From Heloderma charlesbogerti (Eukaryota > Chordata > Lepidosauria > Squamata > Helodermatidae): DNA of 64,000 nt. Made by a program: the position numbers and the translations under genes. The DNA lies in NCBI GenBank assembly GCA_026122225.1, contig JANEZZ010000519.1, positions 1,364,001-1,428,000 on the forward strand, written 5' to 3'. Shown piece by piece: positions 10,495 to 22,074 of this stretch (its first letter is position 1; each line of letters starts with the position of its first letter). The notes beneath the pieces are model-generated. The model ran no database searches, was not told the origin of the DNA, and worked only from the letters and a program-made list of their open reading frames with translations.

Positions 10495-11030
10495 CCAGGT
10501 AGTAATATGTAGCTTGACCCTGACAGGACATATTCTATAAACAAAGGAATATAATCTAGTTGGTTGCCTTTGCAACACAGAATCCTTCTGCAGCCTCTGG
10601 AATGCTGGGAGCATTCTAGCTTCAAAATGAAACTCAACATGCACTGCATTGCTTTGCCAGCTTTTGCTGCCATAGGTTGTAATGGAGCAGGAAAACATTA
10701 ATAGCGGTCGAACTGCTGCTCAGACAATCACCAAACCAATGAAGCATTGCCTTCCTCAACAAGCCTGAGTAAAGTACATCAGTTGTTTTCACCAATATTT
10801 GACAGAATTATATGATATGCCTGTTTAAAAATTGGAGCAAACAAGGGAAAATGTGTCAGTTTCCAGCAGTTTCTAACTTACTGTACCTGTGGCAATATTG
10901 ATTGGATTGGTTTGAAATTTGGCACATTTCTGTACCTTATCAGTTAGATCATGGATGATACATGTCAGGTTATTGGCTCAACATGTCTCATTTTTATAAG
11001 CAGTAGAATATTAGGGATTATAATGGCAGA
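10495..11030 (+). repeat. Unclassified dispersed repeat, copy 2, second part
   Basis: Matches 3145-3650 in order: TTGCTTTGCCAGC, TGCTGCCATAGG, ACTGCTGC, CAACAAGCCTGA, AAAATGTGTCAGTTTCC, TTAGATCATGGATG, TCATTTTTATAAGCAGTA. Confidence 0.65.
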
Positions 11031-11055
11031 ACCACACTCATAGTCCAAATCATCT

Positions 11056-11983
11056 AGGGCCCTGTTTCCATGACAACGGAAGGAGAGTGGCTCACCCGCA
11101 TTTTTGTAGGAGCCACTTTTGGCCTGGGCAGGGCTCCACGAGGCTGCACATCGCACCATTCTAAGTGGCTTCACATAACTTACTTCTGGGTAGGGCGGGG
11201 AGGTTGGAGTGAATGTCATCTGAGTGGCAGGGGCTGCTCAACCAATAAGAGAGGCTTCCCCGCCCTCCAGGCTCCGTAAGGAAGGTGCAAAGTAGTTACT
11301 TCCCCTTGTGCGCATTTGTAAGAAAAGCCTCCCAACGAGCCCTAAGCCTCATTGAACACAATGGGTGTTACTTCTGAGTAGACACACATATGCTTGTGCT
11401 GGGAAAGGGTGGGGGGAGAACACAGGGATGGGAAACCAGCCTCCTTTCTAGCCAAACCAATACGGAGCAGGATCTCTGTAACAAAGCTGTGAATAAGTTA
11501 CTTCCTAAGGCAATAAAGCAAACAACGGAGAGTCGGAGCCTCGAGATCGCACTTAACCACACTTAGGGAATTGGGCTTTAAATTGTGCCATGTCAGTTGA
11601 GGGGGATCTTTGTAAGTACTGAGGTGTGCATTCAGAGGGCATGCCTCATTGAGCACAATGGGAGTTACTTCTGAGTAGAGACTAATTGGTTTGTGCAGGG
11701 ACAGGAAACACACAGGAAACACCCTTGACTGGGGTCACGGTGAAAGGCACACCCCTGGGCAGGGCTAGCATACCCGAGGTCAATGCGGGGGTTGGGGCAC
11801 ACAGCAACTATTCAGAGGAGAACCCAACTTAAGGAAATGAATCGGACTTTAAGCAGTCTCGGGAAATCCGGGTTTTCCTGTTACGCTCCGGGGTGGCTGC
11901 TGGATGGCCACAATGTCATGTATCCCTAACAACCTCCAGACGCAGCCAGTTTGGAGTAAATCAGTCCTGGAAACAGGCCCTGG
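11056..11983. mobile_element. Candidate DNA transposon with GGGCCCTGTTTCC ends
   Basis: The left end (11057-11074, GGGCCCTGTTTCCATGAC) is mirrored at the right end (AGTCCTGGAAACAGGCCCTGGG, about 11962-11983, the last bases given inclusive of flank). Between them are two partial copies of GAGTAGA/CATTGAACACAATGGG-type sequence (11340-11385; 11640-11685). I cannot define a clean target duplication. No transposase reading frame is seen. Confidence 0.45.
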
Positions 11984-13230
11984 GTTTATACTAATTTGTC
12001 TTTGGCATTTCAAAGCACATATATCTCTTGCAGCATCAAGTTTGTGAATCTAGAGTGACACAGCTGTCCTTGAATTTGCAGTAAGACAAGTTGTTGTCTT
12101 TTCGTCCCCCTTAGTCACTCTTGCTTACAAAAAATAACCCATCCACTTTTTCCATTCATGTCAGCTAACATGAAGTGTCACATATAATAGGCTCTCCTCT
12201 TTCCTATTAGGTACAATAACTACACTGTCCAATATACTCTGCTATGATTTATGAGCTGTTACGAGACAGACAGTGCGGTTTGCAAATCAATACAGTCTCC
12301 ATCCTTTTTTTTTTTTTAAAGCATTGACCCAAGAAACCATATTCAAATATTTTCTAAACCAAATAGTTCATGTGCAATTATGAAGTGGCCCTTATAGTGC
12401 AACTGTATGCATTCATACTCAAAAGCAGTCCCACTGAATTCAAGGGGTCTTACGTCCAGGTAAGTGCATACAGGATTACAGCCTTAGAGTGATCGCTAAT
12501 ATATAGCAATACACCCCAAATAGCTAGGTATACTAAACTGCATGCCTGCAATGAAGCTGCAGAGTATGATCATTAGAAAATGTACTGGCAATTGATGCCA
12601 AGGGCTCAGACATCAGGGAGCCAAAACAAGAGCCTGCATTCACCATCAAATGGGATTTTCTTCCCCTGTTAATTATTTATATCTTTATTTAAAAGATGTA
12701 TATACTGCTTTTTAGGGTAAACCGAAGGTGGTGTGCAACAAAACATCAAACCACAACAAACCACTGTAAATTCCACCAAGGACTCATGCTTTTCTCTTAC
12801 TTTTTCTTGGTAAGACAGTATTTTTACTAGTTCTTGTCAATTGCCCCCAACTCCATCCTGTCTGATCTTGTACATTCCACCCTCACTTATCCTAGCCTCC
12901 TCTTCTTGTCCTTTCCTTTTAATCCCTTATTGTCACGCAATGCAAATTCTGCTTGATACGAATCTTTGAATTGTGCATCATTTTGAGCCATTCCATAAGC
13001 AACTTTTTGTCCAGTTGTAGAATTCTGAGTTGACTTCATATGAATAGAATTTCTGCCATCCATTTCATTAGTGCTGACCTGAAACAGGAGGTGCTAAAAC
13101 AAACTGCGAGCACACACACACACACACTGCATGAAAGAGTGGGAGGTACAGCTTTTTACAAACTACTTTTGCCCCCCACCCCAAATGTCAACCTTTGCAG
13201 CAAAAATCAAACCTCCTGAAAACCCAGTAC
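11984..13230. other. Intergenic stretch, no gene seen
   Basis: Apart from one MITE (12395-12483), a T-run near 12306 and an (AC)n run near 13113-13127, this is unique-looking AT-rich sequence without a supported gene. Confidence 0.5.
12395..12483. mobile_element. Harbinger-like MITE, family A
   Basis: An 89-bp element flanked by TTA on both sides (12392-12394, 12484-12486), with the family core TCCCACTGAATTCAAGGGG and the end CAGGATTACAGCC. Confidence 0.7.
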
Positions 13231-13231
13231 A

Positions 13232-13379
13232 GTAGTGGGCTCTCCCACACTGGAGGCATTCAAGAAGAAGCTGGTCATCCACCTGTCTGGGATGCTTTGA
13301 GTTGGATTCCTGCACTGAGCAGGGGGTGGACTCGATGGTCTTGTAGGCCCCTTCCAACCCTACTATTCTATGATTCTAC
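13232..13379 (+). mobile_element. CR1 LINE 3' end
   Basis: Plus-strand copy of the CR1 3' end: GTGGGCTCTCCCACACTGG, CTGGTCATCCACCTGTC, GTAGGCCCCTTCCAACCC and the terminal ATTCTATGATTCTA. Confidence 0.9.
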
Positions 13380-13447
13380 CTATGCTACACTTCATCCACC
13401 TGAGCATTCACACTACACACTGTACTAAGCTCACTGAGAGCTAAGTT

Positions 13448-13540
13448 ACAATTCTGAACATGTCTATTCAGAATTAAGCTCCATTGACTTCACTGGGACT
13501 TACTCCCAAGTAAGTGTGTCTACATTTGCGGCCTCATTCT
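13448..13540. repeat. Family A MITE, diverged copy
   Basis: Core CTCCATTGACTTCACTGGGACTTAC with flanking CATGTCTATTCAGAA and AGTAAGTGTG. Confidence 0.6.
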
Positions 13541-14105
13541 TCTTTGCTCTGTCAAACAAGAAGATTTACCTTCTGTTTTCACTTTTCTCCCTCTGCTCTA
13601 CTCGCCGCTCTATTCACCTGTCTTGTATTGCTAGCCTAGTCCTGTAATTTTCCATGGACAAAATTTTCCATTTCCTGGCCACACAGACGACTTTTGAATA
13701 AAGTCCTTGTTACTTTCTGGGTATCAAAAGCCTTCTGGCTACAAGATAGAGAGGCAAAGCAATGCCGTATTTATTTCTCCTCTAAGCAAGGCCAAGGCTG
13801 TACTAAATGGAAACTTTCCCTTTTTGTTTTGGAATGGTAGATGACAGTGTTGATATGGATGTTGTATTAGGAATGCATTTAGAGACATGTGCAGTGGAAC
13901 TTGGGGTCACAGCATCCAATAATGAAGCCATGTTCATTACTCTATGAGTCCTGCAATGAATGGACATCAGATGCTGGTAAAATGGTTATCAGACAGTTAA
14001 CGGTCACAGATCCATACATTTCATGTGAATATTTGCATGTAGTAAATACAACTATTTGAGCTCACTTCCAGCCATACATTGATTTTGGAAATAATTCCAT
14101 CAGAG

Positions 14106-14310
14106 AGCCACTGTAATGTAGGGGATACAGCATGGGTCTGGCACCACGGAGAGATTAGGGTTCAAACCCTGCCCCAGGCTGGATGATCTTGGCCCTTTCA
14201 CTTCCTCTCAGTCTGGCCTACTTCCTAAGGCAGTTGTGAAGGTGAAATGTGTGCTACCTGGACCTTCTCTAGTGAAAGATTGGATGCAAATGTAATACAT
14301 TAATAAATGT
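14106..14310 (+). repeat. Old tRNA-derived SINE copy (Sauria-like)
   Basis: AGAGCCACTGTAATGTAGGGG followed by GGGTTCAAACCCTGCC (a B-box-like word) and a diverged body ending ATGCAAATGTAATAC. Diverged, so the family is tentative. Confidence 0.5.
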
Positions 14311-14427
14311 CCCAATCCAGCTAGGGGGCTAGCTGGATGAAGTATTGTGCATGCAGATAGGCTACATGCATGTATTCTCCCTTGATCGAGGTGCCAGGGC
14401 TGCATATTCATAGCTACAATTAGAATC

Positions 14428-14514
14428 TGTTGAAATTGCCTGTTGGGTGTTCAAGACCGGGGAAGGGGGAGGGAGGCTTCCCTAGTCTTGAACACCCAAC
14501 AGGCAATTTCAACA
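14428..14514. repeat. Perfect 30-bp inverted repeat (hairpin)
   Basis: The arm at 14428-14457 (TGTTGAAATTGCCTGTTGGG...) and the arm at 14485-14514 are exact reverse complements, with a 27-base G-rich loop that itself contains GGGAAG/CTTCCC. No mismatch in either arm. Confidence 0.93.
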
Positions 14515-14599
14515 AACACCACTCACTTCTCTCCTCAAACAGCTGATTATCTGACCTGACCTGTGCTGTGCGAGGGCCAAAACAGATATTACTTTAAAT

Positions 14600-14830
14600 C
14601 TGTATCTAGCAGCTACGTCTCCCACCCCCATTTTTACTCTAGAGTAGGCACAGGGGTACTGATTTGGTCAGAACCCTAGCACAGGGGTGGGGGGGGGCTT
14701 TTAAGTTCTGGATCTTCATATTAGAATAAAATGACAAAAAGATGTAGCTGCTAGATATGGATTGATTGATTGATTGATTGATTGATTGCATTTCTATACT
14801 ACCCCATAGCCAAAGCTCTCTCAAAGTAAT
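14600..14830. repeat. Inverted repeat with (ATTG)n and SINE-tail fragment
   Basis: AATCTGTATCTAGCAGCTAC (14596-14615) is mirrored by GTAGCTGCTAGATATGGATT (14745-14764). An (ATTG)n run of about seven units follows (14760-14788), running into CATTTCTATACTACCCCATAGCC, a typical minus-strand SINE tail. Confidence 0.6.
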
Positions 14831-16480
14831 GTTTTGGCCCTGAATATTTGTATTCTGCATGTATTTGGGTCTTCATCTATTTGTAACTGGATTAAGACCA
14901 ATACATTTAAAGCACAGTGATAAGAATAATAAATCCATAGGGAATAGGCATATATACTAGCATAAAGCCTGGACCAGTGTTATTTTACTGAACAACAATG
15001 TGAAACATGGAACACCAGTTACCAGAAAATGAACTCATGAACATCACGCCCATGGGTGAGATGCTGGATTTGTCAGAACAATGTCTGAGCCATGTCCCAT
15101 AAGCCCAAAGAAATATCGCTTTCCACCCCACAGTGACAGTATTCTGAGACCCCTGGGATCTTGACTGATAGCCTGAATATTGAAAATTAGCTTAGACAAA
15201 GTAGATGCTTTCTGCAGCCTTAGATTGCCAGCTTTATTTACAGTGCAACGTACATTTACAAAATGAAGTAGCTGGGGTCAATGCAACATGCTGAGAACTC
15301 AAAACAGTGAAAACACTTTGGGGGAAATGCATCAAAGAGGTTTTGTGGTTGATTAGTTTTGTCATTTTGGCAAGGAAAAGCATCTGGTGCCATGCTTGGA
15401 ATATTTTGTCTATGCCTAGAACAGGGTGAAATGATCTGATAACGGAGAACTTTTATCAACAAGTAGATGTTGTTATGTTAATATCTGTTACCAAACATCT
15501 TCTGTGCTAACTGCATACATCAGTGTGGGGAATTGATAAATGTGATGGTTGACGAAGAAGTAGCAAATAGATTATACATATCACCTTCCATCTTGGTAAG
15601 TCTGCTCTGAAGTCTATGATTTTGTTCACACATGCATGAGGTACACCAGGGGTGGCAGACTTGAAGCTTGCAAAATATAGTTTGATTTTTACCAGATGCA
15701 GCAACCAGAATCTAGTGCAAAAGCCAAACATTTTAAATTATAGAATTCTGAGTCCAGGAATTTGAGTACTAAAATTGAACAGAGCTCAGTCCTTCCACAC
15801 AAAACTCCATTCATCGTTACCCTAAGCTTTCTTCATTTCAGCAGTATAATTTTGGGTGGCAGGGGCAGTAGGAGAGTCATCTGATGGCTAATGTTAAACA
15901 TTTGGGAGTCAGAAATCCTGGCTAATGTTCTTGCAAATCACCCAGAGGTCAACCAGTAGGTCCAGATTTACTTTCTTCCCACCCCATTTGGTTATGCTTA
16001 AGCAAAACTTGACTTGAAACGGAAATCGCAAAAGAGTAAGCAAATCTTCCTGTCGGAAAAGGGACCATGTTCTCTTCTTCTGGAGGAACAGTACAGCTGG
16101 TTGTGGCTTGGTCTATAGAGGGAAGAAGAAGCCATAAGGCTCTTTAATGTTAGTGTGTGGATGAGGCACTTGGGGAGTGGGGTCCATCTGCCAAGTAGTG
16201 GAAACTTTTGCAGCCCCTTATGTGCAGTCCAGACTACTGCTTCTGCTTTAGTGTGGGGGATGAGAACACAAACATTCAAAAGGCAACAGAGGGCAGATTT
16301 GGAGCAAGGTTAAGAAGCCCTACTTTCCTCACTTAGGATTTCCTGACTTTTTTTTTTCCTTCAGGGAGCCATGCTTCCTCTCTGTCTGCTCTGAAGGCTG
16401 GCTTACGCAGCTGAACCTTCCCAGCAGTCCTGGGGTGGGGAGGCAGGTGCTGTCTGCCCTGACAAAGAGGTTGCTGAGGA
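14831..16480. other. Intergenic stretch, no gene seen
   Basis: Unique-looking sequence; none of the open frames resembles a known protein or shows splice-bounded coding character. Confidence 0.45.
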
Positions 16481-16735
16481 ATGGAGAGCATAAAGGAGCC
16501 CTGCTGCACCAGACCAAAGGCCCATCTAGTCCCGCATTCTGTTCACACAGTGGCCAAGCAGCTGCCTGTGAGAAGCCCACCACTAGGACATGAGTGCAAT
16601 AGCACCCTCCCAGTCATTTTCCCCAGCAACTGGTGTACAGAGCCACACTGTCGCCAGTACTGGCAGTGTTATATAGCCATGGGGACTAGTAACATTGGTA
16701 GCCTTATCCTCCATGAATGATGGAAGGTTAAGTGT
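16480..16735 (+). repeat. Interspersed repeat of reptilian type (unclassified)
   Basis: The body GGCCCATCTAGTCC, ATTCTGTTCACACAGTGGCCAA, GCTGCCTGTGAGAAGCCCAC, CAGCAACTGGT and TAGCCTTATCCTCCATGAAT is a phrase I associate with high-copy squamate repeats. I cannot assign it to a named family from sequence alone. Confidence 0.5.
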
Positions 16736-16737
16736 CT

Positions 16738-16917
16738 AGAGCTCAGTGGTAGAAAGCATGCTGTGCATGCAGAAGGTTGCAGGTGAGGTACGTTAGACTG
16801 AGAGTCAGTTACTGGCCCAAAGTCACCCAGTGAGCTTCCATGGCTTAGTAGGGATTAGAACCCAGATCTCCCAAGTCCCAGTCCAACACTCCAACCTCTA
16901 CACCACACTGGATCTCA
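16738..16917 (-). repeat. SINE fragments (tRNA head, then minus-strand Sauria SINE)
   Basis: 16738-16785 matches the head of the tRNA-derived SINE (AGCTCAGTGGTAGA). From about 16800 to 16917 is a minus-strand Sauria-type SINE 5' half (CAAAGTCACCCAGTGAGCTTCC, AGAACCCAGATCTCCC, CACCACACTGGATCTC). Confidence 0.7.
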
Positions 16918-17039
16918 GCAATTAACACAGGAATGTGTGAATTTGCCTGCAGATCGCACTGAAATCACTCTAAATTCAAGGATTAGTTTAGGGAAAGTAA
17001 ATACCAGATATTGCAAAATGTCATGATCTTACAGCTGTC

Positions 17040-17925
17040 CGTGTGTCGGTAACCTCCCACTTGGATTATTGCAGATTCCAGAAAGGTCAGTTAGGGTTGG
17101 TCTAGCCTCACAATAGGGAGGCTAGACCAAACTGTTCCCCTATATGATATAATGCCAGTACTTTGTCATATGCGCTGGCTGCCAGCCCATTTCCAAGACC
17201 AATTCAAAGTGAGGGTTTTCACCATTAAAGCCCTGAACAGCTTGTGGCCTTGTTACCTGAAGAAGCATCTTCCCACAGTCATTGTCCAAGGCCCTTCTAT
17301 AGGTCCCCTGACAAATGAGGTGAGGTGGGTGGCTATTAAGGAGAGGGCCTTTTCAGTGGTGGCACCTGTTTGTGGAATGCCCTTCTCAGGGAGATTTGCT
17401 TAATGCCAACGTTTGTTTGTTTATTTATTTATTTATTGCATTTATGTCCTGCCTTTTTTCCTCTTGCAAGGAACCCAAGGCGGTTTACATTCTCCTCCTC
17501 CTCCTCTCCATTTTATCCTCACAACAACAACCCTGTGAGGTGGGTTGGGCTGAGAGTCTGTGACCAGCTCAAAGTCACCCAGTGAGCTTCCATGGCCGAG
17601 CGGGGACTAGAACCCAGATCTCCCAGTCCAACACTCTCACCACTACACCACACTGGCTCAAAAGTTATGGCTTTGGGGGCATCAGGTGAAGACCTTTTTA
17701 TTCTCCCTGCCATTTTAAGAACTGTTTTTAGTGCTTCTAAATCTTTGCACTGTTTTATTTTACTGGTGTTTTTTCTTTGGTTTTATGTACTACATTCTTT
17801 TAGTCCTTGATGCTGGCTTCATCTTGATAATTATTATGCCCTGTGTTTATCATTGTTTGTTTTGTATGTTTTTAATTTACTTGTATACTCCCCTGAGAGA
17901 TGGGTGGTCTAGAAGTGAGTGAATC
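17040..17925 (+). mobile_element. L2-type LINE 3' part, split by a SINE
   Basis: 17040-17408 encodes the C-terminal tail of an L2 reverse transcriptase (MRWLPAHFQDQFKV, FTIKALNSLWPCYLK, ERAFSVVAPV). After a minus-strand SINE (17411-17659), the L2 continues with GGTGAAGACCTTTTTATTC and a T-rich 3' UTR ending near 17925. Frame is not preserved overall. Confidence 0.75.
17411..17659 (-). mobile_element. Sauria (ACA)-type SINE
   Basis: Minus-strand, nearly full-length tRNA-derived SINE. It reads from GAGCCAGTGTGGTGTAGTGG at 17659, through the box-B region and the conserved TTGTGAGGATAAAATGGAGAGG, to a (TAAA)/(CAAA) tail at 17411. It is inserted in the L2 copy. Confidence 0.88.
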
Positions 17926-18093
17926 ACAAGAATCATTTGAATGAATCACAAGAAGCTAGCATTTCCATTTCATTATTTTTTCCCTAAGATGTTCATGTAG
18001 CCTTTTGAGGGTTCGAGATCTTTCAGTTTATACTTTTCAGAAGACATCCTTATCATAACATACAGATAAATTGTAGATATTAGATTTTAAAAC

Positions 18094-18478
18094 ATGAAGA
18101 TGCTAGGAGTAGAGGAAACTGATAGAAGAATGAGCTATGAGGAATATCCACTATGTATACATAGGATAAATAACCTAGGATCAGGGTGTCTCAAGAGCTG
18201 CAACTGGAATCACCGTGCCCAAAATGTACAAGCAAGTGAAAGTAAAGACGGGGCCTTTTCGACTGTGGCACCTACAATATGCAATAACCTCTAAAGGGAA
18301 TTCCACCTGGCTCCATCATCTTCAGTGAGCTGCAAAGGTATTTCTATTCTTACAAGCCTTTGTTGCTTTTTAAAGACTGCTGTATTTTAACTTTGTATTA
18401 TACTACCTTTTCGATTGTTCTTATTTATTCACTGGCATTTTTATTTTTATAATTTTGTTGTCAAGGTTCATCTGCCTT
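18094..18478 (+). mobile_element. L2-type LINE 3' fragment
   Basis: The frame GAFSTVAPTICNNL and the T-rich 3' UTR (ACTGCTGTATTTTAACTTTG) match the style of the L2 copy at 17040, but diverged. Confidence 0.5.
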
Positions 18479-18898
18479 TGGGCACAATCCTATCTAGATA
18501 GGCAGCCATCTCCGTACTCGTAGGTGACCGTCTATCCAAAGCAGGGCAGGAGAGGAGAAGCACGGAGGGGATCATTCCCCCCGCGCTCTCCTGCTCTGCA
18601 TTTTTGGCTAGATAGCTGCTTTCAGCTGTCTAGCCACGGGAGCACAGAGCAGGGAAGGAGGCTGCCTCTATGACACATAGGATGTGTCGTACAGGCAGTC
18701 AGGCACCTACGTTCTCCCCGCCCTGGAACCCCAGCCATGCCCCTTTTCGGCTGCTCCACACTCCTCTTGCAAGCGTGGGGGACGGGGCTGTTCCGCGCTG
18801 CCTCCAAGGCAGAACAGAAGTGGGGGGAGGTCAGTTCCCGGAAAATGGTATATCCTATGGCCATCTAGCCGCTGTCTAGTGGCCATAGGATTGCTCCC
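18479..18898. mobile_element. Candidate DNA element with GGGCACAATCCTAT ends
   Basis: Begins GGGCACAATCCTATC and ends GGCCATAGGATTGCTCCC next to TTA. These ends are related to MITE families A and B but enclose a 400-bp GC-rich interior with its own inverted segments. Confidence 0.5.
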
Positions 18899-18934
18899 TT
18901 AATGTGGGATATAAATATTGTTTTAAATATATCT

Positions 18935-19022
18935 TTGGGTTGTATCCAATGTTTGTCTAACTTAAGTCCCATTCATTTCAATGGATTGACTTTAAGTAGG
19001 ATTAATATTAGATACAACCCTA
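18935..19022. repeat. Palindromic MITE (GTTGTATC...GATACAAC)
   Basis: GGGTTGTATCCAATG pairs with TTAGATACAACCC around the core AGTCCCATTCATTTCAATGG. Related to 50692-50827 and 54000-54137. Confidence 0.7.
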
Positions 19023-19250
19023 TGTGAGTATGTATCTTTAGAGTTCCCAATGTAATGACATGTTGTTGAGTTGCTTCCATGTATTTGTTTTAAATGGTAA
19101 AGCAGGGTCCCCCTTTTCAAATTTGCTCTTTTGCTGGATCTTATTTGTACTATCTGTGTAGTAGTTATTCTTTAATTGTAAATCTATTTTGGGGGGAAAA
19201 GTAAAAAAAACAAAAACAAAGCACCATGATGTGCTTTTCATCATGGCCTT

Positions 19251-19301
19251 GTATGATGGCCTTGTAGGCCCCTTCCAACTCTACTATTCTATGATTCTAC
19301 G
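19251..19301 (+). mobile_element. CR1 LINE 3' end, short
   Basis: TGTAGGCCCCTTCCAACTC followed by ATTCTATGATTCTACG. Confidence 0.85.
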
Positions 19302-19404
19302 ATATTCTATGTACAATCACGTGCTTTCTTCAAGGACTGAAAGAATATACTGAATTTAAGAAGGATGCCAAAAAGCAATGGGTAAGCAAAAGGGGTGTTT
19401 TATT

Positions 19405-19712
19405 CCACAAAAATAAACAGTTCCAACACATTTCAGACCATATCTATAGAACAATGTACATCTATATTATAGACTTTAAACATGTCCCTGTATTTTAAAA
19501 AGTCATGTACAACGTAACTACAAGAAAAAATAGTTTTAGTTTTGGTAAACAATTGTATCGTTATTGTTGTATTTATGTCATATATACATATTTTTAAAAT
19601 ATAGCGCCATGTTTATAAAGTCTGTAGTATACATTCTATACATTGTCCTATAGATTTACCTAAGGACCTATATGTGGTCTGAAATGCATTGGAACTGTTT
19701 GTTTTTGTGGCA
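19405..19712. repeat. Inverted-repeat element (AT-rich)
   Basis: Arms at 19405-19442 (CCACAAAAATAAACAGTTCC, then CATTTCAGACCATAT) and 19672-19712 are reverse complements with few differences, about 230 bases apart. Ends of this kind occur in several non-LTR and Penelope-like elements; not classified. Confidence 0.6.
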
Positions 19713-21590
19713 TAAAACAACTTACGTATACCCCATTGCTTTCTGGCATCTTTTGTGGAGTTTCCCATTTTGTTGCATTCTGTGAACTTAAGAAGGATAC
19801 AAGAAGGATATCCATTATCTTTGCTTAGTATGAGTGATTTCTTATGTACAGCCATTACTGGTGCAGAGGCAGGAATAACACAACACAGTGAATGTCAAGG
19901 TCTGTTCCAAATCCTGTGGAGAAAGCGGGATTTTACAACTAACTTTCCACTAGTCCACCTTCAACGGAAGAAAGGGAGCACACTAGCATATAGTGGAAAA
20001 ACAGCTGGGAACTGCTCGCTTTTAATGGCATGCAAAAATAATACCCTCATCCATTTTCAGTTTCATAAATGTCACTATATTCAGCATTTTTATTTCAAAA
20101 CTGTTTTCTAGACTGACATGTTTATTGCCTTTTTTCTATAACCTGTGAAATATTCACTGAAGGTTTAAACAGGTAACCAATATTCTTTATAATTACATCA
20201 GCTATTGCAACAACATTGCATTGAGGCATGTGTTGATACCAGAAATAATATAATTCATAGAATAATGCTTGAGTTGCCCTGTATTTAACAATGTTTGGAA
20301 GAAATCACTCAAAGCGATACTCCTGTTGCAAAATACCAAATCCTGGCTAAAAATAGCACAACTATGAGTGCCTCATGCGGAGGGTTTCATTTTAATTAAT
20401 ATTTCAGAACAGTTCCTAGCAGATGAAGAAAGCAAGGCTTCTATTCATAAAGATGCTGGCATTCGGCCACAAAAAGTTGGTTTATTTAGCAAAGAGGGAA
20501 AAGTTGGAATGTGACTTTCCAGAAGGAATGCATTTTATTTTTATTTAATTCATAAATCCCTTTTCACGCCCTTGACTAAAGGTGAACTTTGTTTTGGTTT
20601 ACTACTGATGTTGTGCAGGTAGGATGGAGTGACACTTAAAAGGAAACAGAAAAGAGACTCTGCATTTGTAAGTGCTTATTAAAATAAATACAGAAAACAG
20701 GGTCACAACTGTGTTGGGGCAAAATGAAATAAGTCCAGACAATTTACAGCTGACAAAACATAATAATTTGAGTCAGCTAAACCAGCTTGTAATAGGCTAT
20801 TGCACATAAGACAACTCAATTTGGCATCACAAGATCAATAAAATAGTTTTAAATAAGGAAAATATGAACCAGATCACATTCATTAGATCATTTCCTAATA
20901 ATTATTATTATTTGTGGGTCACCCAAGAAACCAGGCATTGTAGAAGGGGTTTCTGGACTCTCAGGGCAGGTCTCTACTAAGGTCTCTACTGGTTTTATAA
21001 CCAGGTTAACTGTCATGGCTTCCCCTAAAGAATCCTGGGAATTGTAGTTTCGTGAGAGTGCTGATAATTGGATGGTAATAGTACCACTCACAGAACTATA
21101 ATCCCCAGGGCTCCCTGGAGAATGTGGTGAAAACGTGTGCTCATATCCAATACCTTTGTACTAATCCTGAAATGAAGGAAATATGAGAAAGTGCATATCT
21201 TTAAAAGGTGGTGCTGGTGGGAAATAAACGGCATCCCTGCTCCCACTACTGGATATGTAAGGACAGCTGAGAGAGAAACTGAAGATGCTGAGTATCAGAT
21301 ATGCATCCAGAGAGGCACAGTTCTGTAACAAGCGGTAATGTCAGTTTGGATATAGCTATTGTCACTTCAAGAAAAAGGACCATATTTCCTTCTTTCAGCA
21401 GCTAACAATGAATGAGCAGAATTTCATCATGAAACCAAACAACTGTCCTTTGCCAACTGGACTTATTGTGAGAATGAAGGTGGGAGGGAGGACAATTTGA
21501 AAAAGGTGACTCCACCCATCAGATTCTGGAGGCAGGATCAATAATCAGACTTCCTATCTTTTCCCGTGCAGGAGTTCTTTCATAGTTTAA
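19713..21590. other. Intergenic stretch with one palindromic MITE
   Basis: Mostly unique AT-rich sequence. At about 20975-21145 lies a palindromic MITE (CCTGGGAATTGTAGTT / ACTATAATCCCCAGG). No gene is supported. Confidence 0.5.
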
Positions 21591-21727
21591 GGGCACAATC
21601 CTATGCATGTTCAGACAGGAAAAGTGGCCTGCAACTCCCAGCATTCCCCAGTCAGCCATGCTGGCTAGGGAATGCTGGAGTTGTAGGACTTTTTTTTCTG
21701 TCTAAACATGCAGAGGGCTGTGTGCAC
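21591..21727. mobile_element. Harbinger-like palindromic MITE, family B
   Basis: Flanked by TAA at 21588-21590 and 21728-21730. Left end GGGCACAATCCTATGCATG; inner arms CAACTCCCAGCATTCCCCAG / GGGAATGCTGGAGTTGTAGG. Confidence 0.78.
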
Positions 21728-22074
21728 TAAGGCATGCCTCAGGCAGTGGTGGCAGGGATTAGGGGACTGGAGGAGCAGCGAACCTCCTGCAGTGGAAAAA
21801 CCTGCATTAATGGACGAGGGGGCTGACATACAGCACTAGTGAGAAAAGTGTCTGGTCAATATACAGTATCTCCTACATACCTCCCCACTGCCCCAATTGT
21901 ATCAGGGTATCTTTGCCAGTCTTCCTAAGCAGACTGTTTAGCAGTATTCTATGTCTTCAAGAGAAGTAAAATATCCCTCCTTTCAACTGGAAAATGCTCA
22001 AAAGAAATTTGGGCGGGGGGTAAAGGGTTATAAAGATTATTGATGTTTACATTCCATTGCTGCTTCAATAACAC

